64,000 nt of DNA from Amborella trichopoda (lineage: Eukaryota; Streptophyta; Magnoliopsida; Amborellales; Amborellaceae). The DNA lies in assembly GCF_000471905.2 (NCBI RefSeq), contig NW_006499801.1:517544-581543 (forward strand), given 5' to 3'. The notes below the pieces were generated by a model. It was not told where the DNA came from and ran no database searches. It worked only from the letters and a program-made list of their open reading frames with translations. The translations under genes and the position numbers were made by a program. Numbering within the stretch: position 1 is the stretch's first letter; every line of letters begins with the position of its first letter. Shown here piece by piece: positions 24,986 to 37,410 of the stretch.

Positions 24986-26186
24986 TTGCATTCCTTCATT
25001 TTAATGTTTGGGTCTTCATTTTTTTCTCCAGTCTCTTGCTCTCGTCTTTGGGTGGTTCTGCGATTAAGATCCCTCTCTCTTGCGATAAGGTTTACTGGGT
25101 TTCTTCAGTATAAGGTGAGTGTTTGTTAGATCATGTCACTCGATATTGGTCTCTCTTGATTTTATTGGAGTATTCGCATCTTGGGCTTTTTTTTTTTGGT
25201 GTTAATACATTGTCTGCCATGATAAAATGATTATCTATCCTGTTTTTTAGGGAGTGATTGAGGCCTCCTCGGAGTTATCGTAAACTTTTTATGGTTGTAG
25301 AAATTACATGACCAATGAACTCTGGAATAAAGGTATGGGGCAGTTGGGTAGTTGCAGAGTTGAGCTGCTGATATGATTGTGCAATTGGTTTTGATTCATG
25401 AACTTGGGCTGTCTTAAATGTTCATGGAAGTGGATTTTTGGTGAATTAAGATTGTAGGAGAAGTTTTTCTTGAAACAATTTGATGGAATCAAGTTTATAG
25501 CTCCAAACTTTAATGGGAAAACTTTTGTCTTTGGTCGTTTGAAGTATGTTCAGATCTCAGCAATGGTTGGAAATTGTTACAAGGACTGCTTTATGCTTGG
25601 AAAGTGGATGGAGCTGTTTCTAGGATTGGAAATTCTTGTCAGGATTTGTATTGAGCTTCATTCGTGAGTTGATTAAAAAGTTGATGGAAGTGGGTTTGTG
25701 TTGAATATCTGTTGGAATTTGATTTGTGATTGGAATTTCTAATTATGATTTATCTGGAAAGTAGACGAAGGATCATAATTGGAAAGTTTTATAGGAACTT
25801 AGGAATTTGAATTGCATATTGTATGGAAGTTGGTAAACTATTATTTGTAGTTGCAAACTTTTATGGGTATTTATCACCTAGTTTTAGTACGTTTGAAAGA
25901 TCAGTGCTTTTCACGTCTTACTTTGTGACTAAACAGATTCTTGCATACGTGAATCATCTCTGATGTAAAGTTCCTTTCTTTTTTTCAGTTATCAAGCAAA
26001 ACTGATCTTGTGGTTCCGGAATATCCATTGCACCAGTGAGTTATCCTAAATGACTCCATATGATTGCCTATCACCTGATCATCTATTGCTTGCCTCACAT
26101 TTTTACTATATGATGGATTAGTAGACATCCCTTGCTCAAAAGCAAAAGAAAGAATAAAAAAAGGAAATCATTTGAAATCTGTTGAG
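24986..26186 (+). promoter_or_regulatory. Predicted spliced 5' leader of the F-box gene
   Basis: A pyrimidine-rich stretch (CTTCATTTTTTTCTCCAGTC) near 25010 fits a 5' leader. A consensus donor AAG|GTGAGT at 25114/25115 and a strong acceptor TTTCTTTTTTTCAG ending at 25988 would define a leader intron of about 870 bp. A second donor CCA|GTGAGT follows at 26035/26036. Leader introns are common in plant F-box genes. This is inference without transcript evidence. Confidence 0.45.
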
Positions 26187-27317
26187 ATGTCAGTTTCCAT
26201 GGCTGGGGGCATAACTTCCCTCAGCATGGACCTTTTTTATGACATTCTGAGGCGTCTAGATGGCGCAACTCTAGTCAGCGCTGGGTGTGCATGTGCAGAT
26301 TTTTGCTCAATCTCAAGGGAGGAGAGGATATGGGAGAATGTGTGTTTCTCATTGTGGCCTTCAACCAAGAGAGAGGATGTCAGTAATTTGATCAATTCTC
26401 TCGGTGGGTTCCGAAAGTTTTACGCTGATTGCTTTCCTCTCATTGTCAACAAGGACGTTCCAGTCATTCAGTGGGATTCTGATCTCGAATTCGAATTCGA
26501 TTGGTCGGAGGCTGACTACTATGGTGACTATGATGATTACGGCACGGTCTCCCCTTCTGATTTCGTTTCTATTGTAGATGTGAGGTACAAAGATAAAGCA
26601 CTTTATTCAAAGGTTATATGGGGTATCCCTGATTCTGATGATTTCCATGGTTGGTTCTACAATTGCCCATTCAGAATTGATCTCATTGGCTACTCAAATG
26701 AAGATGATAACCATGAAGGTGAGATCACCCTCTCCGTCGCCGATGGGCTCCCACCAATTGCATCCATAGAGAGAGAGAGGAAAGATGGGAAGCTTTGGAA
26801 GGAGCTTCGTGATGGGATCCGGCTAAGTTGGATCATTGTCAATAAAAAAATGAAACAGGCTGCTAACCTTGCTAGCTGGACCCCTCTTGGAGGGCAGAGG
26901 CACTGGCCTACGGAGAAAGATTTCCTGATACGTTTTGGATCCATACTTCCAGCCAAAGATATCCTTCCTTGTCAAGTTGTAGAGTGCATCCTTGTATTGA
27001 AGTGTAGGGTTGTGACTACTGGAGAGGGGGAGGGGGAGGGTAGTCAGACAACCCTCAAAATAACTGAGCTAAGCATGCAGTTAGAAGATATGGAAGGTTC
27101 CCATGTGAATGGAAGGAACAGCTTGCTGGTCCTAGAAAAGGCACTGAGCTGCTGTAGAAGCAAGAATTATAGTGAGGTCCTAGAGTCTTGCCATAGGTAT
27201 TCCAAGGCACAGAGTGAGTTGAAGGAGGAAAAGATAAGAAATGAGAGCCGGCTTGATAGATTATGTATCTTGAGTGGAATTGCTGCTTTTATCACCTTTT
27301 GGTACTGCATTTTGTAA
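26187..27317 (+). CDS. F-box protein with C-terminal membrane anchor (CFB / At2g27310-like)
   Basis: One coding exon of 376 residues from ATG 26187; a second ATG at 26199 in better context (CCATGG) is a possible alternative. The open frame reaches 26172 only via TTG. Residues about 11-60 are an F-box (SLSMDLFYDILRRLDGATL, then W at ENVCFSLWP), which would bind SKP1 in an SCF ubiquitin ligase. The middle has a strongly acidic stretch (FEFDWSEADYYGDYDDY) and the block GWFYNCPFRIDL. The last 19 residues (LCILSGIAAFITFWYCIL region) are hydrophobic and end at the stop, like a tail anchor. Order and spacing match the plant family of At2g27310, At2g36090 and the cytokinin-induced CFB, which also has a C-terminal membrane segment. 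The substrate is unknown. Which family member is orthologous is unclear. Confidence 0.82.
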   Translation: MSVSMAGGITSLSMDLFYDILRRLDGATLVSAGCACADFCSISREERIWENVCFSLWPSTKREDVSNLINSLGGFRKFYADCFPLIVNKDVPVIQWDSDLEFEFDWSEADYYGDYDDYGTVSPSDFVSIVDVRYKDKALYSKVIWGIPDSDDFHGWFYNCPFRIDLIGYSNEDDNHEGEITLSVADGLPPIASIERERKDGKLWKELRDGIRLSWIIVNKKMKQAANLASWTPLGGQRHWPTEKDFLIRFGSILPAKDILPCQVVECILVLKCRVVTTGEGEGEGSQTTLKITELSMQLEDMEGSHVNGRNSLLVLEKALSCCRSKNYSEVLESCHRYSKAQSELKEEKIRNESRLDRLCILSGIAAFITFWYCIL

Positions 27318-28911
27318 AGTCAAATTGGTCTGTTTAATGAGATAATGTTTTTGTTTGCCAATCTAGGTTTTGCACATCTTGTTGATTGGACCGGTATCGA
27401 AGCATCTAAAATGATGTTCTTGTTCAATATGTTTTTAGGATCCCATTCAATGAGCATTGTCATATTGGATTAATATAGGTACTTCTGGTCTTGAGATTTG
27501 ATCCTTTTTGCTAGGCCTTTTGTAGTGTTCCTTGTATTGTCCAATGCATTGCTAAATCTTACCGTTCCAAATTATATCTGCTTTAATGTCACCTTTATGT
27601 TATCTTTAGCCCATTTCCTATCATTGTTTGATGATGTGGTGGTTGCAAGAATTACTTGTACATATCATATTCCATCCTTCTCCTTCCCATATTTCTACAC
27701 AGAAGGCTGTCACTAATGTGCAGAAAGCCAGAAAGTTCATGTATTGTTTTTAATCTGTTAAAAATGATCTTGCCATGAACTGAACTTTCTTTAACATATT
27801 CTCTGTGTTCATTCAAGGGCTTCATTGATTTTTGTTGCTACTGCCTGTGAAATTTCTTTGTTGGAAGCTTAAAGATTCTGGACATTAGTACACTGTATTG
27901 ATGAATTTTCTTTTCTGATGACGGATGAGTTTTGTTACCTTTAGAATAAGGCAAGGACTTGCTGATTATGCCATCTCTTATGAGTTATGAGCACATCCTA
28001 GTTCTGCTTAAAGGGAATGACCATTAGTTGGAAGCAAGTAGATTTAAGAACTTTCCTCGTCTCAGTGAACCCAAAATTTTTTTAGGAGGTCCTTGTACTC
28101 CATTAAGCACTAAATTTGTTCAAAATTGATCTTTTATGTTGATAAAGTTTCTGTCTAGAATGGTAGATCAGAAGTGTGAGTTTCCCTTTATAGTTATAAT
28201 TCACGCCATTGTTTGCTCAATAGGTTAGGCTCATCTCCTTCATCCACTGCTGAGTACAGATAGTGGAGAACTGAAGATGGCATCTAGCATTTTGTTTGTC
28301 TGATATATGAATTACAATATACAATCCCAAATAATATATTGTAAGCACATTAAAAACGAGGTAGAGAAAAAGGTATGGAATGACAGCCAAACATGTGTGG
28401 TTCATCAGTGCATATGACTACATCCATTGGCAAACAGTGAGTGTTAAGTAAACCTGGGTGGTTACATCTCACAGAGCTAAAGCAACTCAAACTTTTACTT
28501 GCAGCCACATGCCTTCTAGCAATCAGTCTTTGAATATTTGTCTTACAACCTAAGGTTCTTTTCTTTCTGTCTACATGTACTTCTCATTCCAATAAAAGTA
28601 TCTCCCATGTAAAAAGTACATCCCCAAGTGATGCTTCCTCCCTCCCACTAAAGATACGTAAAAGAGATGTTGATGCACGTAAGAAGTTCTCAGAAGAAAG
28701 CGTGACATTCCCCTTGGAATCCCACCTTGGGCCTGGGCCTTATACTCCTCCTTGTGGGCCTTAAACTCTTCTAGAATTAGAATCCATGGTATTCACTTCT
28801 AATTTTATACACCCCCAGGATTCACCAAATCAAACCCTACAATCTCCCAGGCTTTCACATCTCTTAGGCCGTCTAGTGTTCTTCCACAGTGCCGACATAA
28901 GACCCTGCATC
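27318..28911. other. 3' region of the F-box gene and intergenic DNA
   Basis: The first few hundred bases should hold the 3' untranslated region. No further gene is recognised. The stretch just before the LINE (28660-28900) has ordinary composition and no assigned feature. Confidence 0.45.
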
Positions 28912-31385
28912 TTTTTTTTTCTTTTTTCTTTTTTTTTTAAACTGTTAACTGTGCTATATTGAAGAAGAGAAGTGTACAAAAAGATGTGTACAATAGGCAC
29001 TCCACAAAGTGGTGGCCGTATACAAAAAATGGGGAATACCGAGTACAAACGTACAAACTTATACAAAGATACAATGGTTCACTAGGCGTAATAAAAGTGT
29101 TCCCAAAAAACCAATCATGATTGAAGAGCTTCGTCCTTAGCCGGTGTGTCCGCTTGGGCGTTGGATTCCCACCAGATATGCCTCCAATAGACGACTGTAT
29201 CCATGCAAAGGTGAGGAATCTCGTCAAAAATTGGGGCGAGGTACCAGGGCAGGGGGAAGAACCAGAGGCACAGGAGATGACGTTCTGCGCGCCGCCTTCA
29301 ACGATCAGCGGCTGACCCCACAGGGGGTCAAAAAGTTTTGAGGACTGCTAGGAGGGACAGAGCTTCAGTTGACTGGGAGTCTTCATGGCCCAAGTGGGTT
29401 GAGAAGTAAGCCAGCGTGAGGCCAAGGTGGTCCCTGAAGAAAGCTCAGCTCCTGCCGGTCTGGGGTTGTCTAGGGAGCACCAAACGAAGTTGAGTTTGGT
29501 CTGTCCCAAAGGGGTGGTGACCAAAGGGTGAACTGGGAAGGACGAGGAGAACAGTTGAGAAGCATGGATTGCCTATTGGGGATGAAGGTGGAGGAGGGGA
29601 AGCCCTTAAACCTCTTGTGGTTTGAGGCCCAGAAAGTAGCCGAAGACGTGATTTTATGGAAAAGAGCCGGGATCGAGCATTGTTGCCTCTGAAAATTCTT
29701 GCATTTCTTTTTGTCCAGATCACCCACATCGTGGCTGCTACCGAAGCTTGCCACAACATTCTACCAGCCTTGGGCCAGGGGCAGGCGTGGTGAAGCTTGT
29801 AGAGGGCCTGGATGGAGGGGGGGGTGACCCAATGCCATCTGAAGTGTTGAAGTAACAATCTCCAGAGGTGTTGAGCGAGGTGGCAGTGAAGAAAGAGGTG
29901 GGGGTTGGTTTCTTCAGCTGCTAGCAACATGGAGCACCTGTTGGGGATAGGGATACCTCTCTGTTGCAAATGGCCAACTGTAAGGACTTTTTCAGAGAGG
30001 GCAATCCATATGAGGGCTTTAATTCTAGGGGGAGCAATAAAAGATCAGGCCAGGGCCACAACAGAGGTAGGGGAGTGGGGGAAAGTAGGTGACAGGAGCA
30101 GCTGTTTGTAAAAGGAGGAGACAGAATGAACCTGAGGGGGAGGGGGTCCAGATAACATTATTCGGGCCTGAAATGGCCAAGAAAGAGGAGTGGGGGAGAG
30201 TGAAGAGGATAATGAATTCAGAGGTTTCAGAATCTGTGAGGAGCCTCCTGAAGGAGGGAGTCCAGGCTCTGGAGGAGCCTGAGGGGAGCATAGCCTCGAT
30301 AGCCGAAATGTTCTGGTCAAGGGCGAGGGAGAAAAGGGATGGAAAAAGGTCTCTAAGAGGGGTGTGTCCCAACCAAAGGTCTAATGAGAAGCGAATGCAG
30401 CGACCCTCCTGAGGATGGAACCTAATAAGGCGTTGGAAGGAGGTAAGGGAGATCAAAAAGGACTTCCAGGCACCTGAGATCCTACTCGAAGGTCTAGGTG
30501 AGGGGAGCCAGGATTTGGGGTCAAGACTGTATTTGCTTCAGATGACTTGGATCCACATAAGGTTGTCTTGGGTAGCCAGTCTCCACCACCATTTTTCCCC
30601 AACAAAGCTGTGTTTTTCTTTCTCAATTGCCGGATGCCCAAACCCCCAAGGTGCTTGGGTTGGCAAACTTTCTCCCAGGAAATAAGGTGAAACTTCTTCA
30701 AGTTGGAGTCTCTTGCCTAGAGGAATTTCCTCATAAGCTGCTCCAGGCGGGAACAAACCGCCACCGGCATGGGGGTATTGGCGAGGGTTACCTTAATGAG
30801 GGTAGTTCTACCGGCGAAGGAGAGGAAACGGCCATTCTAACCTGTGAGGCAGTGATCCACCTTGTCGATAATATGAGACCATTGGCATTTCTTCTGTTTG
30901 ACCAGGCCAAGGGGCATGCCTAGGTAGTTGGTGGGGAGTTCCTCTACCTGGCATTCCCAGCTCAAGGCCAGGGAGAGAGTTTCTTGAGGGCTCAAAGCTA
31001 CGCCAATCATCTTGGACTTGGCCTTGTTGACTTTGAAGCCTGTGGAAAATTCGAAGCACTTGAGAAATAGGCGAAGAGATTCTAATTCCCGGGGGAGGCG
31101 CCAAGGAACACAAGGGGGTCGTCTGCACACTGTAGGTGGTAATGATCAGCCCCCGAGGGCAGCTTTTGAACCCAGTAAGGCGGCTAGACAGAAACATCTG
31201 GGAGATTGATTGGCTAAAAACCTCTGCCGCAATGGCAAAGAGGAAAGGGGAGAGGGGGTCACCCTGCCTGAGTCCCCTAGAGGCTGGGAAGTAACCTTTC
31301 GGTGAGCCATATATAAGGATGGAGATAAGGATGGAGAAATGGGGGTGCAAGTAGCACCCTTGCATCCACAATCTCCATTTATAAA
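28912..31385 (-). mobile_element. 5'-truncated L1-type LINE, fairly young
   Basis: On the minus strand it carries GLRQGDPLSPFLFAIAAEV (about 31240-31290) and an active-site block with ADD (CADDPLVFL, near 31110). STGFKVNKAKSKMIGVAL and LPTNYLGMPLGLVKQKK follow. Next are [41 protein letters not shown], and a zf-RVT/tail region with ETNPHLFLHCHLAQHLW (29450-29970). Frameshifts and stops break it, but motifs are well kept and it is much GC-richer than its surroundings. The A-tail is the T-run 28912-28938. Flanks ACCCTGCATC (28902-28911) and ACTTTGCATC (31386-31395) agree at 8 of 10 bases, a probable target duplication. No endonuclease domain. Confidence 0.9.
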
Positions 31386-31396
31386 ACTTTGCATCA

Positions 31397-31612
31397 TTAA
31401 AATTGCAATTTTGCTTGGTTGGACTCTTCTTATGCTTTAGTTATAATGCGGAAATGATCAGGGAGCATATAACTAGTTATCACTAATATACATGACCCTG
31501 AATTGTTAAAATTGCAATTAATGCATTGATTGAACACTTCTTAAACTTTACTTTTAATGGAGAAATGATCAGGAACACATATCTAGTTTATTAGTTTATA
31601 TGCTTTTGGGAT
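31397..31612. repeat. Tandem duplication, 109-bp unit
   Basis: TTAAAATTGCAATT starts both units (31397 and 31506). Both continue through CTTCTTA..CTTTA, a GAAATGATCAGG block and an ACTAGTT/TCTAGTTTA block. The first unit begins immediately beside the LINE target duplication. Confidence 0.75.
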
Positions 31613-33320
31613 TGTTACTGGTGAATGAATCATTATCCTAATTAGTTGGTAACAAGACATATAATGAGTATCCCAGGAATTATCTCAATTACCATTTATA
31701 GTAACGACAACATTTCTGAAATGTACTATGAGAAACATGGAACATTCTGATTTGAGCTATATTCTGTTATTTTATGGAAGTACTGAACTCGTAAATCAGG
31801 GGTTATAAAGCTCTATAATAACTACACTTGTCAGGGGTTATAAAGCTGTAAAATAACTACACTTGTATATATTTATATGAATCAATGAAAACAGCAACTA
31901 ACCCAACTAAAAGAAAAAAACAAAGATGGAATTAGTAAGCTTTTGTTCAGCATTGTTTGGTCTGTGAGAAGGAGCACCTTTAAAATGAAACTCTATTTGC
32001 AGCCTATGTTCTAACTCTTAAGAAATAATGCCTTTCCCTCGAAAGATTTTTGTATACTTAATTGGAACTGAGGATTTTATGCATTTTGTATGACTCACTT
32101 GGCTTGGAATGAATTGCGACAATTGGAAGTTTGTCATGCCTTTCATGTACTAGGCCTTTAGACATTGCTGGTAACCTAATTGTCATGGGTCTGTTCAACA
32201 TCACTTTTTGGCCATCAGAATTGGATTGATAAAGCTTTCATTTAATCATGGAGTTATCAAAACATTGTAAATCTTGATGGCAACGAATACATTTCTCTCT
32301 TGCACTGTTTGGCAGTTTGGACAACCAATACCTACCTCAACTACCCAAAGAGTGAAACATTGTTTATCAAAATACATTCCTGGGACTTCGATTCATTTTT
32401 CACTATGAGGTTTGTAGTTGCTAGTTCTCGAATTTATCTTCGCTTAACTACTTTTGGAAGTAGGTTTACCTTAACAATCGGGGTTCCCCTGTGACATCTC
32501 CACTCTTAAACTCATATCGAATTGGTCAGGGCTTCATGCATGCATGGAATTTATGTGGTTGCAGTATCCAAATATTGTGCGAGTGTAATGTCATACATGA
32601 GCTGTTCTTACATAAATTAAAGCATCTATCTGTTTCTTGTGGTTACCTATTGATTCAGACCTTTATGTTCTTGGAGCCAGATGTTCACTGTTTGTTATGT
32701 AGGTAGCCTCTGTAATTCACCTGCATCAATCCCACCAACCTGAAGCTGTCCATGGAGATTTTCGTAAGTAGAGGCACATCTTACGGTTTCCATGGATTTG
32801 AAGTGCAATAGAACCTTACGAAGTTTGTGTTGTTGACCATGTCTCTATTGCTCAACTGCTAGATTCATGGTTCTATGAAGGAGACTCAAAGGTTTTAAAT
32901 CCTTGCTTCCCTAAAGTAGTTCTGTCCAATAAAATTGTTATCCTTTTGTATATTTTCAGGCCCATTATAGTTATCATAGTGTAGTAACTTTGCTGAGAAG
33001 TCAAGAGACGTCCATAAGGATGATGTTTCATGTCGCATTCTGTACTCAAATCATATTTTGTTGAAGATATCGTTAGCTGCACACTAAGCTCTTTTAGTAA
33101 AGAAGTAACTTGATTTATTTTATGGGTTAGAGTTGGCCACACAAATTGAACTTCAGCACCACAGCTGAAGTATTATGTCATTGTCCTTTTGGCTTCCACA
33201 TGGTATAGAAGATGCCATTGTCAGCTCCACTTGATTTGGACTCTTTGAAGACATTGTAGTGCAGTCTGGTTGTGTTCATAGACAATTTTAATCATACATT
33301 GGAATTCCAACGCTTATAAT
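31613..33320. other. Intergenic DNA, nothing assigned
   Basis: Small direct repeat AGGGGTTATAAAGCT (31798 and 31835). Otherwise short unassigned frames only. Confidence 0.45.
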
Positions 33321-33330
33321 TTACAAAGAA

Positions 33331-33454
33331 CGTCATCATCATCTGAGGTTTATCCCAACTATTTGGGGTCGGCTACACGGATCTTTTTTCGTAATTCCGC
33401 TATATCAAATACCATACCTTCAGTTAGACCATTAGTCACCATATCTCTATTAAC
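33331..33454 (-). mobile_element. 124-bp retroposon with GATGATG tail
   Basis: Minus strand: a body ending GTGTAGCCGACCCCAAATAG-TTGGGATAAACC and a GATGATGATG tail. Direct repeats TTACAAAGAA flank it (33321-33330 and 33455-33464). It shares its 3' end with the 48-bp insert at 7984-8031. It is a truncated LINE or SINE of one family that is common in plants; which one I cannot tell. Confidence 0.8.
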
Positions 33455-33839
33455 TTACAAAGAAAAATATCAAATATTAAATTGAGACTGACATATTTTT
33501 TTAGTGCATGGAGAGAATCAAGCCATCTAAGAAATGGAAATATGGTTGGTGCATGTAAAATGGGAGTCCCAATGTTAATAGGACTGGTAGGGGTTGAACA
33601 TGTCAGGATGCTGGTCTGGCTCAGACTGGCTGCATCCGGTCAGTTTTGAGAAATAATACCTTTTTGAAGCATTTTTTAGGCATAGTGTACCTAAATGAAT
33701 GTTCTTTCTTGTAGTTATTTGTTTGGGTAAGTTGTTCCTTCATACACCTATGTCAGTATAAGAAATTCAGACTCGGTAGCTGACTCGGTCACTACCAAAC
33801 TGAGTCTAATGAGCAGTTTTTGCAAATTTGTGTGAAAAA

Positions 33840-33905
33840 TTTAAAATAATTTTTAGTGGGAATTGAACCAGATCGTCACTTAAACCATATCACTATGAGA
33901 CCACA
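33840..33905 (-). repeat. tRNA-like sequence, probable SINE head
   Basis: On the minus strand TGGTCTCATAGTGATATGG resembles an A box, and GGTTCAATTCCC about 30 bases on resembles a B box. There is no cloverleaf, so it is not a tRNA gene. Confidence 0.45.
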
Positions 33906-35859
33906 TTGGAAGAGACCATGTACCTTTCAAATCAAGACAAAATCACATAAAGAAAAAAAATCAGGCATGTCCCAAGTTTTGCATTTATAATACTCACCCG
34001 TATGGTGAGTTTTAAGTCTTTTTGGGTGACTTTTTGTGACTCAAAACGATTTTTCATTCACTGCCTTGGCCCTTGAGCACTAAACTTAGTGTAGGCTCGA
34101 ATGGCTGCATAATTTATATCCAATTCCAATTCCATGACACACAAACCAATTATAGCTCAATTAGCTGCCTATCTTGGGCGGTTTCTGCATTGAATTTCAT
34201 TGAGGCAGTGCTTCTTCAGCAGGAAGAATATGTGCCAGTCCCTCTTATCTATAATAGGAATACAAAGTGTGTTTTCATTTGGAATAGATTAAGATGCATT
34301 CAGTAGCTGGTGAAGTGAATGGTGGTGCGCACCATGTATACAAGCCTTGTAAAATTTTCAGGATTATGAATGCATTTGTGCTTTGAATGTGGAAATATTT
34401 TATCAACATGTATTCATTATACATCTTTCTTATCAATTGTGTAATAGGAGGACTCTTATATTATTGTGCAAGCTTTCTATGTGTCTTCACATGCATATAA
34501 TTTTTATTTGTCATATCGAACTATCTGACCTTGATCGAATAGTTAGGAGTGAACCGAAAACAATGTCAAACCTACTTATAGCTTAACACGCACAATTGTG
34601 ATAATATGTGATATTATTCTCGACTTAGTCTCAGCCATTTGATCTTGGGCCTCCAAACATGTAAATTATGTGTTTCAGAGACATAAGTAACATGCATCAC
34701 CACGACTTCCCATTCTTAATGGAAATGCCATCCGAATGAATTGTGGGTCCTGTTGTTATTAAGTGGGATTTTAGTGGGACCTCCAATTTGTTTCAAATGC
34801 ATTGGGAATTCGGCATATGGAATTGCATGTATGATGCAAGCTGCCTGGAAACATGATATCACTCTGTTATCTTAAGCACAGTGGTACATCCCTGGTCTAG
34901 ATGAGAATTAGTCGTTTTCTTGTGTCTCTTTTAGAATGAGATTCATATTCAAACTTGAAGTAATGAGCATATTAATGTGAAATTTTGGGAAGTGAACAAG
35001 GATTCATAACTAGTTTTTTCGGATCATGGAACCCTCCCCCCCCTCTCTCTCTTTCCGTCTCTTCTCTACTGAAAGAGATAAGAACTTGTGATACTTTATA
35101 TTGTTTGTGCCCTTTATTTGTTGGGAATGAATGGCCCTCAACAGGCCTCATCATTACTTCTCCATGTGTAGCACTCAATAGTTGAGGGACAAAATGGGGA
35201 AAGTCATTGAAACCACAGGAATTGGGGGCCATTGTTGATACCCAAGTCTAGTTTTAAATCATTTGCCTCCAAATATCTTTGTGTGCAAAAACAAGGGAGA
35301 AGAGACACCGGAAAGTTACAAAAGCTAAAAAACAAAGAGGAAATCAATTTGGAGTCTTTTTCACTATTTATCAAACACCACTTTACTAGATTCCCTTTGT
35401 ATATAAATCTATCTTCACTTTTGTCTGTCTTGACCTTTTTGCAAAACCAAATATACTTACAAAAAACCATTGAAATGGGTACTTGAGTTGTGCATGTGGG
35501 ACCCAACTCCAGTCTCCGAATTTCGGTAAAAACTTAATTGAGTGAAAGTCACGTTTGGTTGTCGTCCACTCCAACATACATAAAAAAGAAAACAATCGAA
35601 TGCAAATAGATTAGGACAGACGAATGTTAGTTATATAGAATAATAGAGGTCAATGATGAGGTTAAAACCCTAATGTTGTAGCTTACCTTCCAATATAAGG
35701 AAGATAAACTACTTATTGAATTTGTGAAACAACAATGATTCAACAATCTATGAGCTCAGTCACTTCTACTCTCTTAAAAACAGCGATATAGTGTTTTCTA
35801 ATGATTGTTTACAATAGCCAAAAGATTTTATGCTCTATTGGGAGTATGCTGTCCATTTA
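33906..35859. other. Intergenic DNA, nothing assigned
   Basis: Short C- and CT-rich tract at 35034-35053. The open frames 34972-35506 lie on both strands of the same DNA without any family motif. No gene is claimed. Confidence 0.45.
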
Positions 35860-36041
35860 CTCCCTGGGTTATACACTCTAAGCACATGATAAAATAATGT
35901 CTCAAGATTGAATAGAAACCGTTTTAGGAAATTCAATGCTTTTTTTTTTATTATTGAGAACAATCATCTCGTGATTCTAATCCGGTTAGCAAAATTTTAG
36001 ATTGAAAAAATCCTCCCAAATAGGTCATCAGACCAAGTGAC
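35860..36041. repeat. CTCCCTC-ended MITE, internally shortened
   Basis: Starts TA-CTCCCTGGGTTA and ends near CCAAGTGAC-TA. The shared block GATTGAAAAAATCCTCCCAAAT identifies the family. The right outer flank TTATGCTCCCAAGGGAGC-TTAG with ATATGTGCTCTTT (to about 36087) matches the outer flank of the 18058 copy in inverted orientation. Confidence 0.65.
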
Positions 36042-36281
36042 TATAAATAAATTATGCTCCCAAGGGAGCTTAGTATATGTGCTCTTTACAATATTTGAAA
36101 GAAGAAAATACTGTTTCTTTTGAGCATGTATTTTTGTAATTTACTTATTTTTGTGAGATTTTGTAATTTACTTATTTTTTTGAGATATTATATGCTACTG
36201 GACATGTTTGGTCTCAGCTAGTACCCTCAGTTAAGGAATGCACTAATCAGCCATCTTTTCTTGGGGTTTGAGGAGTTTTTT

Positions 36282-36570
36282 TTTTGAGCTAACGATGGGC
36301 CGGTCGGCCCAGCCCTTAAAAAGTAGGGCTTCAGTTACACAATATTGCCTCAGGATCCGAGCCACCACAACCCAAGTGGTGGGTTGGGCTGGGGCTATGG
36401 CCAGCCAGCCAGCCCGGTTTTCCCCTTATTGTTTTCACTTTTTGTTTTTCTAAATAATCTATTAGGGCTGGGCCAAATGGGGCCTAGTGAGGACCAAGCC
36501 TAGGTTGGCCCTATAGAGACCCAGGACTAGCTCAAGCCGGGGTCTGGTCCAGCCCATCGGCAGCCCTAGG
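36282..36570. repeat. GGGCC-rich inverted-repeat element
   Basis: Left end AACGATGGGCCGG and right end CCAGCCCATCGG are inverted partners. The interior is full of GGGCTGGGC / GCCCAGCC motifs. It looks like a non-autonomous DNA element, perhaps hAT-like. No target duplication was found. Confidence 0.5.
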
Positions 36571-36884
36571 GGTGCTTCCAATATTGGGAAAATTTCAAAA
36601 AACCTCCAAGACTATACTTTCTATACAATTTACTCCCAACCTAACTTTTTCTCTCACTTTTGCTTCAAAATAAACTTTCTATACAAATACCTCCCCAAGG
36701 GAAAAAGTTTATCTTCTTTAGACGGAAATACCCTTCCCGTACACAAAAATCAATTTGGCCAAATTTGACATTGACTTTAGGACCCCAATATCACATTACC
36801 GGAGTGCACCATCGCATTGCCGGACCCAATATTCCAGAAACTAAAGTTTCGAACCGCACTAAAACACCTACCGGACCGAAACTG

Positions 36885-37410
36885 AGTACTGTCGAACAGC
36901 CCTTTGCAACTGACGAAGCTCTATAAGTTCTACTGCCGAACTGCCCTTTGCAACTGACGAAGCTCTATAAGTTCTACTACCGGACCGCCCTTTGCAACTG
37001 TCGAGCCCTATGAAACCAAAACTTTTACTACCATACCGCACTTACACAATGTTGGAGCCCTGTGACTCCAGAAGTATATATCTTGTCGGACCACACTTAC
37101 ACAATACCAGATCCCTATGACTTCAAAGTGTTCCACTGCCAGACCATACTTACATAGTGTCGGAGCCCTGTGATTCTATAATGTTCCACTGCCAGACCGC
37201 ACTTACACAGTTTCAAAGTCCTGTGACTCCAAAGTGTTTCACTACCGAACTGTACTTACACAGTGCCAGAGTGCTTGATAAACCGTAAGACTGCACTTAC
37301 ACAATGTCAGAGCCTTGTGACTCCAAAGTGTTCCATTGCCGGACCACACTTACACAGTGTGGGAGCCCTATGACTCCAGAGTATTCCACGGTCGGAGCCC
37401 TGTGATTCCA
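36885..37410. repeat. Minisatellite, about 55-65 bp unit, roughly nine units
   Basis: The later unit is GCCGGACCACACTTACACAG, TGT(C/G)GGAGCCCTGTGACTCC, AAAGTGTTCCACT. The first units differ (TTTGCAACTGACGAAGCTCT, ATAAGTTCTACTGCC) but share the CCGGACCG / GAGCCCT frame. Repeats are diverged and direct, with no constant repeat plus unique spacer, so this is not a CRISPR-like array. It is GC-richer than the flanking DNA. Confidence 0.82.

Noticed and set aside
29121..31209. Plus-strand frames of 64-107 residues
   Set aside because: They are reverse-strand shadows of the GC-rich minus-strand LINE.
36885..37410. CRISPR-like array
   Set aside because: Repeats are diverged and contiguous, there are no unique spacers or cas genes, and the genome is a plant.
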